Of a stretch of DNA of 64,000 bases, positions 17,419 through 25,456 are shown piece after piece (position 1 is the stretch's first letter; each line of letters starts with the position of its first letter). The notes under the pieces are model-generated. The model did not search any database. It had not been told where the DNA came from and worked only from the letters and a program-made list of their open reading frames with translations. The stretch lies in contig NZ_CAJKOX010000017.1 in assembly GCF_905201705.1 (NCBI RefSeq), forward strand, positions 16,222-80,221. The letters are read 5' to 3'. This DNA comes from an uncultured Marvinbryantia sp. (GTDB taxonomy: Bacteria > Bacillota > Clostridia > Lachnospirales > Lachnospiraceae). A program made the translations under genes and the position numbers.

Positions 17419-17856
17419 ATGATGGAAAATAAAAAAAAATACATCATAGAATCTGCAGAGGATGAAGTATTGAATATAGAGAAAAAACATATAGAGCAGT
17501 ATCTTTCCGAAGTAAAGGAAGCCGTTGGGAATGATAGATACCGGCTTGACAGGAATGCGAAACGGCAGGATAATATCAATCTGTTTCTGGATTATATTAT
17601 TGATGAAGCAAAAGCAAAGGATATCATAATGGGCCTGACTGTAATGGATTTTTCAGAGATTCTGCAGAATAAACATAAAGGCTTTGAGCATGAAAGACTG
17701 TATGTATTTGGTAAGGATGTTACTCTTTTGGAGAGAAATGGAACAGAAGAAAAAATAGTATCTCTTTATATCAAATTCAACAAGCTGGAGAACTGTTTTG
17801 TGATTGTGATTTCGTTCCATGAGCAAAAACATCCGCTTACATACTATTTCAAATAA
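17419..17856 (+). CDS. MqsR-like toxin (RelE-superfamily mRNA interferase)
   Basis: The C-terminal half resembles E. coli MqsR: IIMGLTVMDFSEI aligns with VIIGLSESDFYKS, and VSLYIKFNKLENCFVIVISFHE with the VYLKITVIHDVLIVSFKEK end. At about 145 residues it is longer than MqsR (98) by an N-terminal extension with AEDEVLNIEKKHIEQYL. MqsR cleaves mRNA at GC-rich triplets; activity here is inference. A GGGAG site 8 bases upstream fits ATG 17419. The gene lies 21 bases before an MqsA/Panacea-type antitoxin, with toxin first, as in mqsRA. Codon use is AT-richer than in the flanking metabolic genes. Confidence 0.65.
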   Translation: MMENKKKYIIESAEDEVLNIEKKHIEQYLSEVKEAVGNDRYRLDRNAKRQDNINLFLDYIIDEAKAKDIIMGLTVMDFSEILQNKHKGFEHERLYVFGKDVTLLERNGTEEKIVSLYIKFNKLENCFVIVISFHEQKHPLTYYFK

Positions 17857-17877
17857 TCAGAAAAAGAGGTGGCCATT

Positions 17878-18888
17878 ATGACAGAGAAGGGAAGAAGAGA
17901 CTTTTGCATAGAGTGCAGGAAAGAGACAGAGTACCTTTTACAGAAGAAGGATATCATAAAAACTATAAGGGATAAGGCTTACACATTTGGCATCACCGTG
18001 GCTGTATGTGCAGAATGTGGAGAGGAAATGAGTATACCCGGACTCATTGATAAGAACATTCAGGAAATAGATGAGCAGTATAGAGCAGAGGAAGGTCTTG
18101 TATCGATCGAAGATATTGAAAGACTTATGAAGATTTATAAGATTGGCAAGGCACCGCTTTCCCTTGCGCTTGGATTCGGAGAGGTGACAATACCGAGATA
18201 TCTGGAAGGACAGGTGCCATCTAAGGAGTATTCCGATATTGTTAAAGCAGCATTGGCTTCCCCTGCGTATATGAAGGAGAAACTTATTGAAAACCGGGAT
18301 AAGCTGACAGATGCGGCATATAAAAAAGCGATGACTGCAGCAGACAGCATAGAAAGCCTTTTTTCCGTCTCAGATAAGATGCTCAGGGTGATCGCATATG
18401 TCTTTGAAAAACTGGAAGAGGTAACTCCGCTCATGCTGCAGAAATTGCTATACTTTATTCAGGGTGTTTATTCTGCATTGTATGGAAAGCCTGTCTTTGT
18501 GGAAGATTGCAGGGCGTGGATACATGGTCCGGTTTATCCGGAGGTATATGAGCTGTTCAGAGACTTTAAGTATAATCCGATCGATGATGCACGCTTCGCA
18601 CTTCTGGAAGGAAATGAAGATGCGCTGACAGATGATGAGAAGAAGGTAATTGATCTTGTCGTAAATACATTTGGAATGTATGGAGGGAAAGTACTGGAGA
18701 AAATTACCCATAATGAAGATCCATGGATGGAGGCCAGGAAAGGATATGGGGACAGTATTCCATCCAGTGAGCTTCTGCCGAAGGACAGGATAATGAAATA
18801 CTATATTATGGTAAATCAGAAGTATGGTATAGATACGGAAGCTGGCTTGCGGACATATATCCATGATATGCTTATTAAAGCATCATGA
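17878..18888 (+). CDS. Antitoxin: MqsA-like zinc finger, HTH and Panacea (SocA/DUF4065) domain
   Basis: The first 50 residues hold two zinc-binding pairs, C10-x2-C13 and C44-x2-C47, as in MqsA. An Xre-type helix-turn-helix follows at about 75-125 (GKAPLSLALGFGEVTIPRYLEG). The C-terminal Panacea/SocA domain is at about 165-300 (VTPLMLQKLLYFIQGVYSALYGKPVF...AWIHGPVYPEVYELF). Panacea is a widespread antitoxin domain that pairs with many toxin types. The zinc finger and HTH probably bind the operon promoter. ATG 17878 fits GAGG 8 bases upstream; a GTG at 17869 overlaps that site. Confidence 0.85.
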   Translation: MTEKGRRDFCIECRKETEYLLQKKDIIKTIRDKAYTFGITVAVCAECGEEMSIPGLIDKNIQEIDEQYRAEEGLVSIEDIERLMKIYKIGKAPLSLALGFGEVTIPRYLEGQVPSKEYSDIVKAALASPAYMKEKLIENRDKLTDAAYKKAMTAADSIESLFSVSDKMLRVIAYVFEKLEEVTPLMLQKLLYFIQGVYSALYGKPVFVEDCRAWIHGPVYPEVYELFRDFKYNPIDDARFALLEGNEDALTDDEKKVIDLVVNTFGMYGGKVLEKITHNEDPWMEARKGYGDSIPSSELLPKDRIMKYYIMVNQKYGIDTEAGLRTYIHDMLIKAS

Positions 18889-18932
18889 TCTAAGACAACT
18901 AAGCTTAACTTATAAGCACAGAGTATATATAG

Positions 18933-18967
18933 GACTCGGAAGATTTTATTCTTTCGGGTCTTTTTTT
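18933..18967 (+). terminator. Intrinsic terminator of the toxin-antitoxin operon
   Basis: A GACTCGGAAGA / TCTTTCGGGTC stem with GT pairs is followed by seven or more T. It lies 45 bases after the antitoxin stop. Confidence 0.75.
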
Positions 18968-19219
18968 CGAAAAAGGGGGTTTAAAATGCTCTTCTTTCTT
19001 TACACCATCATAAATTGGTCATAATTTCAGAATTCTGTCAGAACACATCCAAACGAAACAATTTGGTAATCACTTTTAACACCCGAATCTTAATAATGAA
19101 AAAAGACAGCTCTGCAGCGACGAATGTTTTAAAAAAGCTCGTACTCTACAAAACTGTCTTATTATTTTACTGTAAATCCCAGGATTCTGCCTGGCACAAA
19201 ATCTTCCCAAATCAACTAC
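18968..19219. other. AT-rich gap between convergent operons
   Basis: There is no convincing gene. A 5-bp CCAGG/CCTGG hairpin near 19180 may help end the minus-strand operon. A plus-strand open frame begins at 19015 but runs into the antisense of the next gene and lacks a ribosome site. Confidence 0.4.
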
Positions 19220-20029
19220 TCACGATTCTTCCTCAATTTCCTGTGCCTGGTCTTTTTGAAGCCGTTCTCCTAATCTCAACTGATAAGGCCCGCATCCGGT
19301 TTCCGTATATATTGTTGTCATATCAATATAATACGTCCCTGCATCCAGTGTTTTTTCATAAACATATGTCTTTTTTTCTGCAAACGCAACGCCATCATAC
19401 ACTTCATCCAAGAGAATCATATCTTCATTATATAGTTTTAAATGGGTTTTGGAGCTATCTTCAACGCTTACTGTCAATTTTACATCTTTTTTCTTATCCA
19501 CAACAAACTGATAATAATCATGCTCATCATTTTTTGTTTGAATTCCCTTGATCTCTTCCCCTTCCTGAATGATTTGTGCCGACTGATAATCGTTATTTGG
19601 TTCTTCTTCCGTAGATTCTATCTCTTCAAAGTTAGCCTTTAATCTATAGGCTCCTTCTCTTTGCGCTTCCCCTGTACAGCGAATATAATAAACGCCTTTT
19701 TCCAAATAAAACTCAAAGTCAACCGTTTTAGGATCGCCGGCCGTTCCATTTATGTATTGCTCCGTTGCAAAGGATACTAAGTCTTCATCCAGAATATCCA
19801 CTCTGAAATAATCAAAAAAAGTCTGCGCTCTAACATTTAACTTACCGGTTCCGGTCAGCTCCATGGGATAGTAATGATACTCGTCTATTCTCAATTCCCC
19901 ATCTACCCATGTGTCCGTAGTTGGAAGCATGTCAAAATCTATACGGACAGAGTCATCTGCGCTTACCGTACTTCCGCAAATCATTACGCTTATCAATAAA
20001 CAACATATCCAGCCCAAGCTCTTTTTCAT
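19220..20029 (-). CDS. Secreted protein with two pre-peptidase C-terminal-like (PPC) repeats
   Basis: The 269-residue protein has a Sec signal peptide (MKKSLGWICCLLISVMICGSTVSA) and then two beta-rich repeats. Each ends in a PPC-like strand pattern: KGVYYIRCTGEAQREGAYRLKANF and AGTYYIDMTTIYTETGCGPYQLRL. The second repeat opens with EPNNDYQSAQIIQEGEEIKGI...DEHDYYQFVV, the classic PPC start. PPC domains usually accompany secreted proteases, but no catalytic domain is present. It is the last gene of a four-gene operon. The start at 20029 puts the Sec signal at the N terminus; a frame 12 codons longer would bury it. Confidence 0.75.
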   Translation of the reverse strand: MKKSLGWICCLLISVMICGSTVSADDSVRIDFDMLPTTDTWVDGELRIDEYHYYPMELTGTGKLNVRAQTFFDYFRVDILDEDLVSFATEQYINGTAGDPKTVDFEFYLEKGVYYIRCTGEAQREGAYRLKANFEEIESTEEEPNNDYQSAQIIQEGEEIKGIQTKNDEHDYYQFVVDKKKDVKLTVSVEDSSKTHLKLYNEDMILLDEVYDGVAFAEKKTYVYEKTLDAGTYYIDMTTIYTETGCGPYQLRLGERLQKDQAQEIEEES

Positions 20030-20045
20030 CTTCTCCAACCCTTCT

Positions 20046-20621
20046 CTAATCTCTGTCATAATCATTCATAATTTGATCAATATCAGAGGTGTCCATTTCG
20101 TCCTTGTCCTGATTCATAGCCGCCTCAAGTGCACGGTCATGTACTGCACGCTTTTGCTCGCTTGTCATCCTATCTTCTTTCCCGCGTATCCAGTAGGAAA
20201 GGGTCCACAACGCCCCTGTCCTCGTTTGCTTTGAAAAAAACAGCTCAAAGACCGCAAAAATACCTATAATCCACAAAAAAACTGTGATTACTTTTACAAA
20301 AAATACGGAAAACAAACCTATTGCCACAAATGTTCCCAAAAGCGCTAATGCTTGTGTCCGCATAGCCGCTGCTTTCTCTCTTCGGAATCTCAGCAGAGTA
20401 ATCAGCATATTGATTAGATAGCCCATGAAAAACAGACCGATCATCATTGGCGCGTACGAAGGATCAATAAATTCGCCTCGTGTTATTTTGCCGATAATTT
20501 CGTTTCCGCTGAGTGGTTCTCCATTTGTTACTCCTCCCACCAGCGATATTGGCAATAATCCGCCTCCAATAAATCCAAATAGCACAAAATGCCAGTTTAA
20601 TATATATTTTTTTTGAAACAT
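20046..20621 (-). CDS. Four-helix membrane protein, unknown
   Basis: The 191-residue protein has about four membrane segments (HFVLFGFIGGGLLPISLVGG, APMMIGLFFMGYLINMLITLL, ALALLGTFVAIGLFSVFFV, VFLWIIGIFAVFELFF). A charged cytoplasmic tail of about 60 residues follows, rich in Asp, Glu and Lys. I recognise no family. It is third of four genes and the only integral membrane protein of the operon, so it may anchor or export the secreted products. Confidence 0.7.
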   Translation of the reverse strand: MFQKKYILNWHFVLFGFIGGGLLPISLVGGVTNGEPLSGNEIIGKITRGEFIDPSYAPMMIGLFFMGYLINMLITLLRFRREKAAAMRTQALALLGTFVAIGLFSVFFVKVITVFLWIIGIFAVFELFFSKQTRTGALWTLSYWIRGKEDRMTSEQKRAVHDRALEAAMNQDKDEMDTSDIDQIMNDYDRD

Positions 20622-20637
20622 AAATTCACTCTCCTAA

Positions 20638-21567
20638 TTAGTTGTCATATACTGTCAATGATAATTCATACGGCGTTTCATTATCCCCGTAACCTTTCCA
20701 GTCAAACAAATAATATATTTTTGCATCTCCGTACGGTTGATAAACAGATTTTACATCCGACATTGTCTCTATTGATTCATTTTGTGAATCACAGTATTCC
20801 CGCCTCACACTCGTGCATTGAATGCCGACAGGTTCCAATTTTTCTCCAAGATGACGATACAATTCATCCGCTGCTTTTTTAGTTTCTTCCACCGCATCTC
20901 CCTCTATATCAAAAGCAACTTCAAAATCTTCAAAATCTTCGCTTGCGTAATACCGTTGGCCGCAAAGATATCCATCCAATTCAAGCTTTCCACTAGCATT
21001 CATTCCAATGTCTCCATGATAATATCCCACAAAAATACTGATATTCATGTTTGCTAAAATATCTTCATCTTCCACGCCTTCCTGCTCAAAGGAATCCAAG
21101 CGAAGATTGTCATCCCACCCCTCGCCATATACATTATGCCCGGAATCCACTACAAAAGTAACCTTATCTCCGTTGTCTGCAAAAAAACATCCCAAATGTT
21201 TTATCCCAACATTTTCACCGAAAAACCCTATAGAAAGCGCTCCATCATCTGTAAAAATCACTTCCCCCTTTGAACTGATTTCATAAGTCCATACATCGAA
21301 CCATTCATTGCTATAATAAAAAACCCACAGCTCCGGCATTTCATCCTTATTTGTATCCAACATGATATGCGTTACAATCCCTGATTCCCCTTCCAGAGAG
21401 GTCAGGTTTTCCACCGGAAGTTCTCCCTCTTTTGGCACTAATACCGTATTGTAATATTCTTCCAGTTTTTCTTCCGGTGTTGTTTCCGCAAAACAGATGC
21501 TATTCATACCGAAGCAGAGCATCCCTGCAGAAATAATAGCCAGCAGTAATTTCCCTGTCTTTTTCAT
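20638..21567 (-). CDS. Secreted protein with an Asp/Asn-rich calcium-loop-like motif
   Basis: A signal peptide covers residues 1-27 (MKKTGKLLLAIISAGMLCFG...CFA). The 280-residue mature part includes LDTNKDEMPELWVFYYSNEW, a D-x-N-x-D loop followed by E-L as seen in VCBS/FG-GAP-like and dockerin-like calcium loops. The rest is acidic and beta-rich, and I recognise no catalytic site. The start at 21567 gives a proper signal peptide; a longer in-frame start would bury it. It is second in the operon, 28 bases after the first gene. Confidence 0.7.
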   Translation of the reverse strand: MKKTGKLLLAIISAGMLCFGMNSICFAETTPEEKLEEYYNTVLVPKEGELPVENLTSLEGESGIVTHIMLDTNKDEMPELWVFYYSNEWFDVWTYEISSKGEVIFTDDGALSIGFFGENVGIKHLGCFFADNGDKVTFVVDSGHNVYGEGWDDNLRLDSFEQEGVEDEDILANMNISIFVGYYHGDIGMNASGKLELDGYLCGQRYYASEDFEDFEVAFDIEGDAVEETKKAADELYRHLGEKLEPVGIQCTSVRREYCDSQNESIETMSDVKSVYQPYGDAKIYYLFDWKGYGDNETPYELSLTVYDN

Positions 21568-21595
21568 CACTCTTTTCCCCCGTCTCTTCTGCTCA

Positions 21596-22693
21596 TTACA
21601 AGTCTTCTTCACCCGCATAACAAATTGCCCGCAACTCTTTATCAATAAGCTCATACAATAGTTGTTCCTGCCCGGTTTCTATATCTACAGTATACAAATA
21701 TCGTATGTCATCCTGCTTTCTCATATAATACGGTCTTGTAGCTTCCGGTATATCACACAATTCATACAGCGTTCCGTCATCCTCTACCAATAAATTATTT
21801 TCCCCGGTGTCCATATTATATGTCCAAAGGCCTTCTCCACTTTGATACAAAAGTTGATTATCAAACATTACACCGCCCATTTCTTTAAAGTCCGCTAATT
21901 CCAGTTCACTTGTTTCTCCGTTAAGGCAGTCAAAGCATCTGAAAGATACACTATCCAACCGTTTTCCATTTTCGTAGGAATAATAGATTTTATTATCCCG
22001 CATTCCAATCCAGCTTCCGGGAATGCCGTCCCTGTTTAAAATCTCCTGATCGGTTCCGTCCATATTCATTCGATATAAAGTGTTATCCTGATATTCTCTA
22101 AAATAAATAGATTCCTCACAAATATCATAGATGTCAACCCATCCCCACTCAGTATCTGTCAATTCTGAATTGCCATCCACCTTGCCGCAGAATGTGCTAT
22201 ACGCATATTCTATATAAATATAGAGCAAACCATTGTAAAAACAGATATTGCTCAAAGTATCTCCCAGTAAAAACCTACACCCGTCTTGACCATTCAGATT
22301 ATATTGTGCTATCCAATCCACACGATTTCCAAATTTCACATAAAGATATTGTTCCGTAACAATAATTCCTTCGATATATTCCCCCTCAGCATCAACGATC
22401 GTTTGTCTGTCGCTCCCGTCGTAGTTAATCGTATTTACCGTATTTTTTTCATCATCAACATAGTAAAACTTATCCCCCGCATCCACAAACGTATCTAGCT
22501 TAAAGAATCCTTCTGTCGTATCCTGGCGCAAGTTTTCCGATATCCAAAGATAGCTTCCATCCGACCGCCAAGCCAGATCCCATTCCTCTTCGCTTGGCGG
22601 AGCAAGCTGTTCCTGTGCTCTTACGGTATCAGTACTTTCAAAAATCTTCAAAACCAACATGCCGATTAACAATAGATATACGATCTTTTTCAT
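21596..22693 (-). CDS. Secreted beta-propeller-like protein (DUF5050 type)
   Basis: The 365-residue protein has an N-terminal signal (MKKIVYLLLIGMLVLKIF) without a lipobox. Its body is a string of propeller-like repeats: KFYYVDDEKNTVNTINYDGSD, QYLYVKFGNRVDWIAQYNL, ESIYFREYQDNTLYRMNMDGTD, NKIYYSYENGKR and YLYTVDIETGQE. The spacing of about 40-50 residues matches DUF5050-like blades. Such domains bind partners or glycans; no enzyme motif is seen. It is the first gene after the regulated promoter at 22723-22803. Confidence 0.75.
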   Translation of the reverse strand: MKKIVYLLLIGMLVLKIFESTDTVRAQEQLAPPSEEEWDLAWRSDGSYLWISENLRQDTTEGFFKLDTFVDAGDKFYYVDDEKNTVNTINYDGSDRQTIVDAEGEYIEGIIVTEQYLYVKFGNRVDWIAQYNLNGQDGCRFLLGDTLSNICFYNGLLYIYIEYAYSTFCGKVDGNSELTDTEWGWVDIYDICEESIYFREYQDNTLYRMNMDGTDQEILNRDGIPGSWIGMRDNKIYYSYENGKRLDSVSFRCFDCLNGETSELELADFKEMGGVMFDNQLLYQSGEGLWTYNMDTGENNLLVEDDGTLYELCDIPEATRPYYMRKQDDIRYLYTVDIETGQEQLLYELIDKELRAICYAGEEDL

Positions 22694-22722
22694 CTTCTCT
22701 TTACCACCCTTCTCCGTCGCTG

Positions 22723-22803
22723 TTTTGCACCTATATAGGTGCAAAATAATTATATCCCACTTTTAAAATGAAGTCAACAAAATGCTGCACTCAAATAGGT
22801 GCA
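22723..22803 (-). promoter_or_regulatory. Near-consensus promoter bracketed by two dyad operators
   Basis: On the minus strand, TTGACT (22772-22777) and TATAAT (22749-22754) are separated by exactly 17 bases. A perfect 24-bp palindrome (half-site TTTTGCACCTAT, 22723-22746) covers the start-site region. A second imperfect copy, TGCACT-n6-GGTGCA (22786-22803), lies just upstream of the -35. The layout fits repression, most simply by the XRE protein encoded divergently at 22841. Confidence 0.8.
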
Positions 22804-22840
22804 TCATATTTTACTTTTTCTGAAATGGGAGATTGATGAT

Positions 22841-23071
22841 ATGAATACAGAATATGAAAAACGGCTTGGCGCTCGAATACGTCAGATACGCGAGCAGCGC
22901 AATCTAACTCAGGAGCAATTATCTGCCAAGCTTCAATTATGCGGATGCGATATCACCAGAAGCGCTTTAGCAAAGATCGAAGTCGGCCAGCGGCATGTTT
23001 ACCCTGATGAAATTAAGCTTATCAAAGAAATATTGCGCGTCACTTTCGATGAATTATTTCCGCCCATCTGA
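22841..23071 (+). CDS. Small XRE-family helix-turn-helix regulator
   Basis: The 76-residue protein is little more than an HTH domain: RLGARIRQIREQRNLTQEQLSAKLQLCGCDITRSALAKIEVGQRHVYPDEI. Its start at 22841 has a GGGAG site; a frame opening at 22799 does not. It is divergent from a four-gene operon of secreted and membrane proteins. The two TGCAC-type operators in the shared 150-base region suggest that it represses that operon and perhaps itself. Confidence 0.88.
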   Translation: MNTEYEKRLGARIRQIREQRNLTQEQLSAKLQLCGCDITRSALAKIEVGQRHVYPDEIKLIKEILRVTFDELFPPI

Positions 23072-23073
23072 TT

Positions 23074-23325
23074 ATGCCGAAACGGATCTATCTGTTCGGT
23101 TCCTTTGCAAAAGATGCCTATGATGAGGACAATGATTATGACTTTTATGTTGTTGTTCCTGATGATGCTGGGAATAAAATTGAACTGTCCCAGAAAGCAT
23201 ATAAATCCCTCTGCGGGGTACGTAAACGTCCGGTAGACATTGCTGTGGGTTATGAATCGTCTTTTGATGAAAGGGCGAAGGAAAAGGTTGTAAAGCAGGA
23301 GGGTGTGCTGTTATACGAAAAATGA
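23074..23325 (+). pseudogene. Truncated MNT nucleotidyltransferase-domain protein
   Basis: The open frame encodes 83 residues with the MNT signature IYLFGSFAKDAYDEDNDYDFYVVV (G-S-F and D-x-D). It lacks the 20 or so N-terminal residues usually before this motif and begins only two bases after the XRE stop. The start MPKRIYLF may still be used, so a short product is possible. It is followed by a HEPN fragment in the order typical of MNT-HEPN toxin-antitoxin modules. Confidence 0.6.
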
Positions 23326-23332
23326 AAAAATT

Positions 23333-23437
23333 TTGAAGGAGTTTGCCAAGATGGATTTTCTTACGGCTAAACATCTGTATGAGCATATGTATCCAAAACC
23401 GTTATGTGATAGTAAAAGCCGGATTGTATTTTCATAA
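23333..23437 (+). pseudogene. HEPN-domain toxin remnant
   Basis: The frame reads ILKEFAKMDFLTAKHLYEHMYPKPL, which matches the start of HEPN-domain partners of MNT proteins. It then departs into unrelated sequence and stops. The catalytic R-x4-6-H region is missing. A strong hairpin (23453-23475, ATCCCCACC / GGTGGGGAT) follows directly. This and the shortened MNT frame show a decayed module. Confidence 0.6.
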
Positions 23438-23452
23438 ATCTCCTTAATAAAA

Positions 23453-23475
23453 ATCCCCACCACGAAGGTGGGGAT
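23453..23475. terminator. GC-rich hairpin after the HEPN remnant
   Basis: A perfect 9-bp stem, ATCCCCACC / GGTGGGGAT, with a 5-base loop. There is no T run on the plus strand, but on the minus strand it is followed by TTTTTATTAAGG, so it may terminate minus-strand reading or mark an element end. Confidence 0.45.
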
Positions 23476-23486
23476 AAGATGTTCAT

Positions 23487-23582
23487 ACCGAATAATTTAT
23501 AATCGCACCATCGGTAAGCGAAAACATTTAACGCACTGAATAATTTATACCCCGCACCATCAGTAAGCGGCAACATTTTCTG
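23487..23582. repeat. Two tandem copies of an imperfect 48-bp unit
   Basis: Each unit runs AC(C/T)GAATAATTTATA, then CGCACCATC(G/A)GTAAGCG and AACATTT. The copies are offset by exactly 48 bases. They lie in the debris between the HEPN and MATE fragments. They may be the edge of a lost mobile element; two units are too few and too long to call CRISPR. Confidence 0.5.
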
Positions 23583-24000
23583 TACTTTTATTATATGCAA
23601 TATCCCCAAAAAGTACAATAGGAATTTTGTTAAAAATTGGTGAAAAAATTATTGGCGGTTTTAAGCTGTTACATAACACTTGTCATAGCGGCAGGTGTTT
23701 TTTCATGTTGTACGGGAGCCAGAGATGGATCTTTTTTTCGTGGGAGAAAGGCAGGTTGTTTCATCCGCATGGAGTGGTCTCTTTTAAGAGGCAGTCAAGT
23801 ATCAAAGGTTGCTTAGACACCGCCTATAGGCGGCACCGAAAAGTGCCATGATTTTTTTCTTTGACTGGGACATGTAAGGGAGAGAGTGGAAATTAAAATA
23901 GAGTAAGCACCTTTGGGTATATACTGCATAACAAAGTGAGACTTCATTCGGGGTCTTGCCTGACTTATAATAAAAGGAAAAGAGAATCACATAGAAATAT
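23583..24000. other. Non-coding debris with one terminator
   Basis: No gene is supported. A terminator-like stem with T run (AACACTTGTC / GGCAGGTGTT, 23675-23703) and a short ACCGCCTATAGGCGGC-type palindrome near 23819 are present. A 74-codon open frame (23627-23851) crosses both, reads as unrelated low-information sequence and is not called. Confidence 0.45.
23675..23703 (+). terminator. Intrinsic terminator in the debris region
   Basis: A 10-bp stem with two GT pairs, a 5-base loop and six T. It has no intact gene upstream now, which fits loss of the gene it once served. Confidence 0.6.
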
Positions 24001-24300
24001 TTACAGCGGCTCTGCCTGGCCGCTGGGATGATTGGGGCAATACTGGTTAGCTTTGGCTTTATCCTCACACGCAATACTGTAATCCGTATTTTTACAGTTA
24101 ACCCTGCAGAAATCGAGTATGCCATGGCAAGGTTACGGTACGCTATTCCCTTCCTGTTTTTGATAAGCACTTATGAAGTGGTTGGCTCTGCTTTAAGAGG
24201 AATGGGAAGGTCAACGCTTCCGGCAATCGTTATTTATTATTTTTTGCAGCGGAGAAAGCTGTTTGGAAAGGATTCGGAAAGATCAGCTCTGCCAGGATAA
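24001..24300 (+). pseudogene. MATE-family efflux transporter fragment
   Basis: The frame reads LAAGMIGAILVSFGFILT, then RLRYAIPFLFLIS and YEVVGSALRGMGRSTLPAIV. This matches the late helices of MATE drug/sodium antiporters. The first 300 or so residues are absent and the end runs into unrelated sequence after about 75 residues. It is an internal fragment left by deletion. Confidence 0.7.
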
Positions 24301-24339
24301 CCCGGAGTATGGGAGGAAAATATAAGGAGGCATGAGACT

Positions 24340-25386
24340 ATGAAAAAGCACAGGATGCCGGCAATAATGCTGGCGTTGACGTTCATATTGGCAGGGGGTA
24401 ATTCCAATAAGGCCGTGGGCAGTGCCGGTGAAATACCGGAAACCGGAGTGGAAGAAACCTCTGCTGACACAGAGATAACAGAAAGGGATGAGAAAACCGT
24501 GACAACGGCCACGCTTCCAAAAGAACTGGTACAGATACCGGAGGACTATTTTGAAGAATCTGATTATCCGGGCACGCTGGTGGAGCTGGAATACGATACC
24601 TATGAATCCATGGCATATGAAGAGCAGAGCCAAATGCTGCATAAGCGAGCAATCGTATATCTGCCTTATGACTATTCAGAGGAAGAAAAGTATAACGTAT
24701 TCTATCTGATGCACGGAGGCTGGAGCGATGAGACGGTGTATCTTGGAACACCAGATCGTCCTGCTGCATTTAAGAATGTTCTGGACAATGGGATGGCAGA
24801 TGGAGCGATTCAGCCCATGATCGTAGTGTGTCCTACCTACAATAATACCAGCCCGGATGACAGCGGAGATTACAGTTTGGCAATTCGGCTGACAGAGAAT
24901 TATCACAGGGAGCTGATGAATGATCTGATACCAGCAGTTGAGGGAACTTACAGCACCTATGCGGAGGATACGACGCCGGAAGGGATTCGGGCTTCAAGAG
25001 ATCACCGTGCTTTTGCCGGATTTTCCATGGGATCGGTGGCAACCTGGAGAACCTTTCAATATTGTCTGGACTATTTCCGTTATTTTATGCCGTCCAGCGG
25101 AAATCTGACATCTGATGGAGAATATATGGCGTCCCTGGTAACGGATTCCGGGCATACATGGAGCGATTTCTTTATCTTTGCAGCATCCGGTACGGATGAT
25201 TTTGCCTACGCCTCTTTCAAATATCAGATCGAAGCGATGGCCGATGTGAGTGACGGTACCTTTCGCTATGCCGATAATGAAAGAGATGGAAACCTGTATT
25301 TTTTGGAGCAGGAGGGCGGCACTCACAGTGGAGAGTACGCAATGGAATATTTCTACAATGGGCTGCTTTGGATATGGCAGTCATAA
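24340..25386 (+). CDS. Secreted CE1-type esterase (esterase D/feruloyl esterase-like)
   Basis: The 348-residue protein has an alpha/beta-hydrolase fold with oxyanion segment YNVFYLMHGGWSDE and nucleophile S229 in AGFSMGSVATWRTF. A late His lies in EGGTHSGEYAMEYF. The family includes feruloyl and acetyl-xylan esterases. The N-terminus is a signal peptide, but the expected lipobox LAGCGN reads LAGGN: the Cys codon is missing, so the protein may be secreted rather than lipid-anchored. It has a GGAGG site and starts 39 bases after the MATE remnant. Confidence 0.85.
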   Translation: MKKHRMPAIMLALTFILAGGNSNKAVGSAGEIPETGVEETSADTEITERDEKTVTTATLPKELVQIPEDYFEESDYPGTLVELEYDTYESMAYEEQSQMLHKRAIVYLPYDYSEEEKYNVFYLMHGGWSDETVYLGTPDRPAAFKNVLDNGMADGAIQPMIVVCPTYNNTSPDDSGDYSLAIRLTENYHRELMNDLIPAVEGTYSTYAEDTTPEGIRASRDHRAFAGFSMGSVATWRTFQYCLDYFRYFMPSSGNLTSDGEYMASLVTDSGHTWSDFFIFAASGTDDFAYASFKYQIEAMADVSDGTFRYADNERDGNLYFLEQEGGTHSGEYAMEYFYNGLLWIWQS

Positions 25387-25456
25387 AAAATAAAAAGCGT
25401 ACCTGGAAAGGAACGGCACATTTCTGCTGATTCAGAAATTGAGAGGGGGAAAAGAA

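Noticed and set aside
19015..19551. Plus-strand open frame of 178 codons
   Set aside because: It has no ribosome site, its composition is not protein-like, and its 3' half is antisense to the PPC-repeat gene.
20046..22693. Prophage or conjugative-element origin for the four-gene operon
   Set aside because: No integrase, relaxase, structural or type IV secretion gene is nearby.
23487..23582. Possible CRISPR remnant
   Set aside because: The two 48-bp copies are adjacent with no spacer pattern, and no cas gene is present.
23627..23851. Open frame of 74 codons in the debris region
   Set aside because: It crosses a terminator hairpin and a palindrome and shows no family pattern.
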